NCBI GenBank assembly: GCA_027005175.1
Contig: JALTMC010000030.1
Span: 1-8,417, forward strand
From: Myxococcales bacterium
Lineage (GTDB): Bacteria > Myxococcota_C > UBA6777
Direction of reading: 5' to 3'
DNA length: 8,417 bases
Part shown: one piece after another, positions 5,869 to 8,417 of the stretch
Layout: every line of letters starts with the position of its first letter
Numbering within the stretch: the first letter of the stretch is position 1
The notes under the pieces: model-generated
Told to the model about the DNA's origin: nothing
Databases searched by the model: none
Seen by the model: the letters and a program-made list of their open reading frames with translations, nothing else
Program-made: the position numbers and the translations under genes

Positions 5869-7350
5869 ATGCCTACTTACAAACCAACCCCTCCTCCTCA
5901 CAAAGCTGTGTTATATCCCGGGGGGGCGGGGATCTCCGCAACTCTATCTTTGGATGGCCAGCGTAGACTTCATTCACATCACATTGAGGTGGAGGACTCT
6001 TCTCTGGTTGTAACTGACGGACCCCATCGCGGTATCGCTTTACCTCTGTCCCTCGATATTATCGATATAGGTAGGCAAGCAGAGCTATGTGACCTCGTTT
6101 TGGACCAGGACCCAGGAGTAAGTTCCCTGCACGCAAGGCTGTGTATTCGGCACGACACCACAGGGGATGTTGTTCTCACCATTCAAGACATGCACAGCCG
6201 CAATGGAGTGTATGTACAGGGGTTGAGAGTCAAAGAAGCCTATCTCACTTTGGGATTGCAAGTACAACTGGGCAATACGGTCTTTGAATTGCGGGCCAAC
6301 TCAAAGACCAAGAAGAAGAAACGTGTCCATATCAATTACTTTGACGAGAGCGGGCAACTTGTTGGGCGTAGCTCTCAAATGCGTAGAATCTTTGCTATGT
6401 TGGGGCGTTTAGGGCAGCGTGATGCGGCCGTTTTGCTCACAGGGGAGACCGGTACAGGAAAAACCAGCATCGCAGAAGCACTGCATCGCCAAAGTACACG
6501 CCGTTCTGGCCCATTTGTCGCCGTCAATTGTGGTTCTTTGCCTCCTTCCTTGATTGAGTCTGCTTTGTTTGGTCACGAGAAAGGTGCTTTTACTGGAGCA
6601 ACCCAACGTCATGCTGGGTACATAGAGCAGGCACAGGGTGGGAGCTTATTCCTTGATGAACTGGGCGAACTTCCTCTGGAACTTCAGCCCAAGCTTTTGC
6701 AAGCATTAGAGACAAAACGGATCAAACGATTGGGGAGTGTTCAGGAGATCCCGATCGATTTTCGCCTTGTCTCTGCAACGCATCGAAATCTTCAACGAGA
6801 AGTTCAAGAAGGACGATTTCGAGAGGATCTGTTTTACCGGATATCTGTCGTGCAGATGGAAGTTCCTGCGCTTCGTGAAAGACCGGAAGACATCCCTCTT
6901 CTTGTGGAGCGGTTGCTGGCCGAGCTGTACCCCGAAGCGTCCTACTCTTTGACACATGCGGCATCTCGAATGATGCAACAGTATCTTTGGCCTGGGAACG
7001 TTCGACAACTACGGAATGTGTTAGAGCGCACTTTTATCTTTTTGGACAGCAGCGTCGCAGATGTTGAGGACATCGAATTACCTGAACTTGCAGCTGAGCC
7101 AGAACAAACGAAAGCCTCACCCAGGCTTCCTGTCATGCCTGGAGCTTTTGACAGGGTCTCTGTTCCTCTCGATTTTGGGGAGGGTGGTATGACCATCAAA
7201 GAATTGATGGCTTCCTTTGAACGTACTGTTATTGAGAAGGCTCTTGAGCGCACCCAGTGGAATGTTGGCGAAACTGCCGCGTTGCTCGATATGGCACAAT
7301 CTTGGCTCTACAAACGTATCAAAAAATATAATATCGAACGCAATTCCTAA
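5869..7350 (+). CDS. FHA domain sigma-54-dependent transcription activator
   Basis: This 493-residue regulator has three parts. An N-terminal FHA phosphothreonine-binding domain (about 45-145) shows G68-R69, S85, H88 and N112-G113. A central AAA+ domain (about 165-400) has Walker A GETGTGKT at 192-199, the sigma-54 contact loop GAFTGA at 239-244, Walker B LFLDELGELP with D263-E264, and VPALRERPEDIPLL near 332-345. A C-terminal Fis-type helix-turn-helix ends the protein (about 462-490, WNVGETAALLDMAQSWLYKR). All motifs needed for ATP hydrolysis and sigma-54 remodelling are intact. The FHA head implies control by Ser/Thr protein kinase signalling rather than a His-Asp relay, as in related myxobacterial activators. 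I see no -24/-12 promoter in the intergenic stretches, so its targets may lie elsewhere. The ATG has no clear ribosome binding site; it follows the 20-bp repeat array and directly abuts the stop of a mini-ORF. The gene ends convergent with the Cys-rich gene. Confidence 0.93.
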   Translation: MPTYKPTPPPHKAVLYPGGAGISATLSLDGQRRLHSHHIEVEDSSLVVTDGPHRGIALPLSLDIIDIGRQAELCDLVLDQDPGVSSLHARLCIRHDTTGDVVLTIQDMHSRNGVYVQGLRVKEAYLTLGLQVQLGNTVFELRANSKTKKKKRVHINYFDESGQLVGRSSQMRRIFAMLGRLGQRDAAVLLTGETGTGKTSIAEALHRQSTRRSGPFVAVNCGSLPPSLIESALFGHEKGAFTGATQRHAGYIEQAQGGSLFLDELGELPLELQPKLLQALETKRIKRLGSVQEIPIDFRLVSATHRNLQREVQEGRFREDLFYRISVVQMEVPALRERPEDIPLLVERLLAELYPEASYSLTHAASRMMQQYLWPGNVRQLRNVLERTFIFLDSSVADVEDIELPELAAEPEQTKASPRLPVMPGAFDRVSVPLDFGEGGMTIKELMASFERTVIEKALERTQWNVGETAALLDMAQSWLYKRIKKYNIERNS

Positions 7351-7392
7351 AGGAGACGGACGATATTTCGTATGTTGCTCTGGTCTGTCGCT

Positions 7393-7436
7393 AAAACAAA
7401 AATGCCCTGTGCTTCTCAACAAGACACACAGGGCAT
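7393..7436 (-). terminator. Intrinsic terminator of the Cys-rich protein gene
   Basis: A perfect 10-bp stem, ATGCCCTGTG (7402-7411) with CACAGGGCAT (7427-7436), has a 15-base loop. Read on the - strand it is followed by TTTTTGTTTT, the usual T-tract, 22 bases after the stop of the Cys-rich gene. On the + strand no T-run follows, so it is not a good terminator for the FHA activator gene, although the stem could still slow that transcript. Confidence 0.85.
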
Positions 7437-7457
7437 AGAGTTATCTATGGGATGAGA

Positions 7458-8120
7458 TTAGCGACAGCGTCCGGGTGCACAAACAAGCTTACGACAGCAA
7501 GGTGCTTTGATGCAGCGAACATTGGGGGGATGGGGGTAGCAAAGCTTACGGCCAGAGCGACAGCATCTGTACTTGCGGCATTGTGCCATATAACAGCTAC
7601 GCATCCCGCGCAGAATTACAGCGGAGGAAGCCTTGCGGAAGGCCCAGGCGCAAAGGCAGCGCCACAGTCCGGCTTTGGTTCGGATGCGACGGCACATGGA
7701 GCGGACTCGTGCAACATCACGGCTATTGAACCGACGAGCTTTGTTGTAACAAGCGCGTTGGCGAACCAGGCATCGACGATTGCAAGCGCGACAACGAATT
7801 TTGGTGCAGTAAGGACGACGGTTCTTGCAGATGAGTTTGGGATACTTGCAGCAACCTCTCCAACGCCAGATATAACGACAGCCAGGGCGAGGTTTAATGA
7901 GTCGGAATACGGGGCAAGCTTTGCAGCGACCTTTGGCACAGACACGGGCTTTTGCACATCGTGCAGTACAAGAGTTGCCGTACGTTTTAAGGGTCCTGCC
8001 TTTGCGAGCGCAAACAGGAGCATACTGCCTCGTGCAGATACATGAAGCGTCTGCTGAGGCTGGCATGATGAATAGGAAGCCCAAAACCAGGCTGGCGAAC
8101 AGAAGCGAAATCTTTCTCAT
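7458..8120 (-). CDS. Secreted Cys/Arg-rich protein with N-terminal Kazal-like domain
   Basis: This 220-residue protein is probably exported. Residues 1-25 form a signal peptide: charged MRK, a hydrophobic core, and ASADA before the predicted cut at 25/26. Residues 27-66 resemble a bacterial Kazal domain: C29-x7-C37 with APVC, then TYGNSC51-TARC55 and GRC66, with about three extra residues between C37 and C51. The rest (67-220) matches nothing I recognise. By my count there are 30 cysteines, including three CC pairs, about 39 arginines and 17 lysines, and only one acidic residue after the signal, so it is strongly basic. The middle (about 104-185) has helix-like text with CNRRC and CYMAQC. Supports for this frame are AAAGGAG 6 bases before the ATG and the terminator just after the stop. 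Kazal domains inhibit serine proteases; inhibition here is unproven. An envelope-binding, antimicrobial or DNA/polyanion-binding role is possible. Confidence 0.85.
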   Translation of the reverse strand: MRKISLLFASLVLGFLFIMPASADASCICTRQYAPVCARKGRTLKTYGNSCTARCAKARVCAKGRCKACPVFRLIKPRPGCRYIWRWRGCCKYPKLICKNRRPYCTKIRCRACNRRCLVRQRACYNKARRFNSRDVARVRSMCRRIRTKAGLWRCLCAWAFRKASSAVILRGMRSCYMAQCRKYRCCRSGRKLCYPHPPNVRCIKAPCCRKLVCAPGRCR

Positions 8121-8126
8121 CTCTCT

Positions 8127-8133
8127 CTCCTTT
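8127..8133 (-). promoter_or_regulatory. Ribosome binding site of the Cys-rich gene
   Basis: On the - strand AAAGGAG stands 6 bases before the ATG at 8118-8120. It is the strongest Shine-Dalgarno sequence in the window and selects this frame over the long antisense frame on the + strand. No convincing promoter is visible upstream; the best hexamer pair would start the transcript inside this site. Confidence 0.75.
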
Positions 8134-8266
8134 GTGTTGGTATATTGCCAAAGAAATCAACAACACAATCGTATTTGTATGTTGTGGGAACTCTCCCTCA
8201 TTTTTTGGCCATATAAATTCTACTACATTGCTTTGGACGTATTCGTGTCCCATATATTCAATTTAA

Positions 8267-8281
8267 GTGAATGTTGTTCAC
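8267..8281 (-). terminator. Weak hairpin after the Sel1-type gene
   Basis: GTGAA (8267-8271) and TTCAC (8277-8281) form a 5-bp stem with a 5-base loop, 9 bases beyond the stop of the right-edge gene on the - strand, followed by TTAAATTG. It is too short and AT-poor in T-tract to be a sure terminator, so the Sel1-type and Cys-rich genes may share a transcript. Confidence 0.25.
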
Positions 8282-8290
8282 GGGTTCTTG

Positions 8291-8417
8291 TTATTTTCTT
8301 GATCTGTTTTCCTTTTTTGGGCTAAATAAGATCCTTTTCATGGCTTGAAAACGGTGGCAACCTTGTTGGTTACCTCCTTGGCAAGCTTTGTGGTAGAGTT
8401 TGTAGGCTTGTTTGATG
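8291..8417 (-). CDS. Sel1-like repeat protein, C-terminal end only
   Basis: A - strand frame open to the right edge encodes 41 residues and stops at TAA (8291-8293). The segment AYKLYHKACQGGNQQGC matches the Cys-containing Sel1-like repeat pattern (A..LY.KAC..G....GC) known from secreted Hcp-type proteins, where the two cysteines of each repeat form a disulfide. A basic tail rich in Lys and Arg follows the last, incomplete repeat. The bulk of the protein lies outside the window, so its export signal, repeat number and role cannot be judged. It is in the same direction as the Cys-rich Kazal-like gene, 170 bases upstream of it. The match rests on one repeat, so it is a moderate call. Confidence 0.6.
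   Translation of the reverse strand, partial: IKQAYKLYHKACQGGNQQGCHRFQAMKRILFSPKKENRSRK

Noticed and set aside
7372-7455. 27-codon + strand frame after the FHA activator, with AAAGGAG just after its stop codon
   Set aside because: The purine-rich site is about 15 bases from the ATG, too far, and the frame runs through the terminator stem of the opposite gene.
7452-8045. Long + strand open frame (197 codons) antisense to the Cys-rich gene
   Set aside because: It is a compositional shadow: the opposite strand has a signal peptide, a strong ribosome binding site, a Kazal-like pattern and a terminator, while this frame has no ribosome binding site and low-complexity Ala/Thr text.
8139-8168. TTGTGT/TATACC promoter for the Cys-rich gene
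   Set aside because: The predicted transcript would begin inside the ribosome binding site, leaving almost no leader; hexamers are also weak.

Overview
The window is chromosomal-looking bacterial DNA of roughly even base composition. It holds four complete protein genes, two genes cut by the window edges, and two intergenic regions unusually rich in repeats. The gene families point to a Gram-negative bacterium with anaerobic or microaerobic metabolism: pyruvate:ferredoxin oxidoreductase, an NnrS-type nitric-oxide-related membrane protein, an FHA-headed sigma-54 activator, a Kazal-type secreted protein and a Cys-type Sel1 repeat. FHA plus sigma-54 activators together with secreted Kazal and Sel1 proteins suggest a myxobacterial or other deltaproteobacterial-type lineage. 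That placement is inference from family content only; no rRNA or marker gene is present.

Left part (1-3924, + strand): the 3' four fifths of a pyruvate:ferredoxin oxidoreductase gene (nifJ/por type) is followed after 52 bases, with no terminator, by a dihydroorotate-dehydrogenase-like flavoprotein of the kind often paired with this enzyme. The two probably form an operon.

First intergenic region (3925-4299): a six-copy 26-bp tandem repeat, then a separate imperfect inverted-repeat element with two adjacent small hairpins whose left half resembles the 26-bp unit. It separates convergent genes, because the next gene (nnrS-like, 4300-5475) is on the - strand.

Second intergenic region (5476-5868): lies between divergent genes. 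It carries a candidate promoter and then an array of 20-bp direct repeats running almost to the start codon of the FHA/sigma-54 activator gene (5869-7350). Each repeat holds an ATGA, so the array also reads as a chain of tiny ORFs, each overlapping the next by 4 nt, and the last one stops exactly next to the activator's ATG. The activator has no clear ribosome binding site of its own.

Right part (7351-8417, - strand): an intrinsic terminator, then a gene for an extremely Cys/Arg-rich secreted protein with an N-terminal Kazal-like domain, then the 3' end of a Sel1-repeat gene running off the right edge. The main candidates for something undescribed are the repeat/mini-ORF leader of the activator and the cationic 30-cysteine secreted protein.
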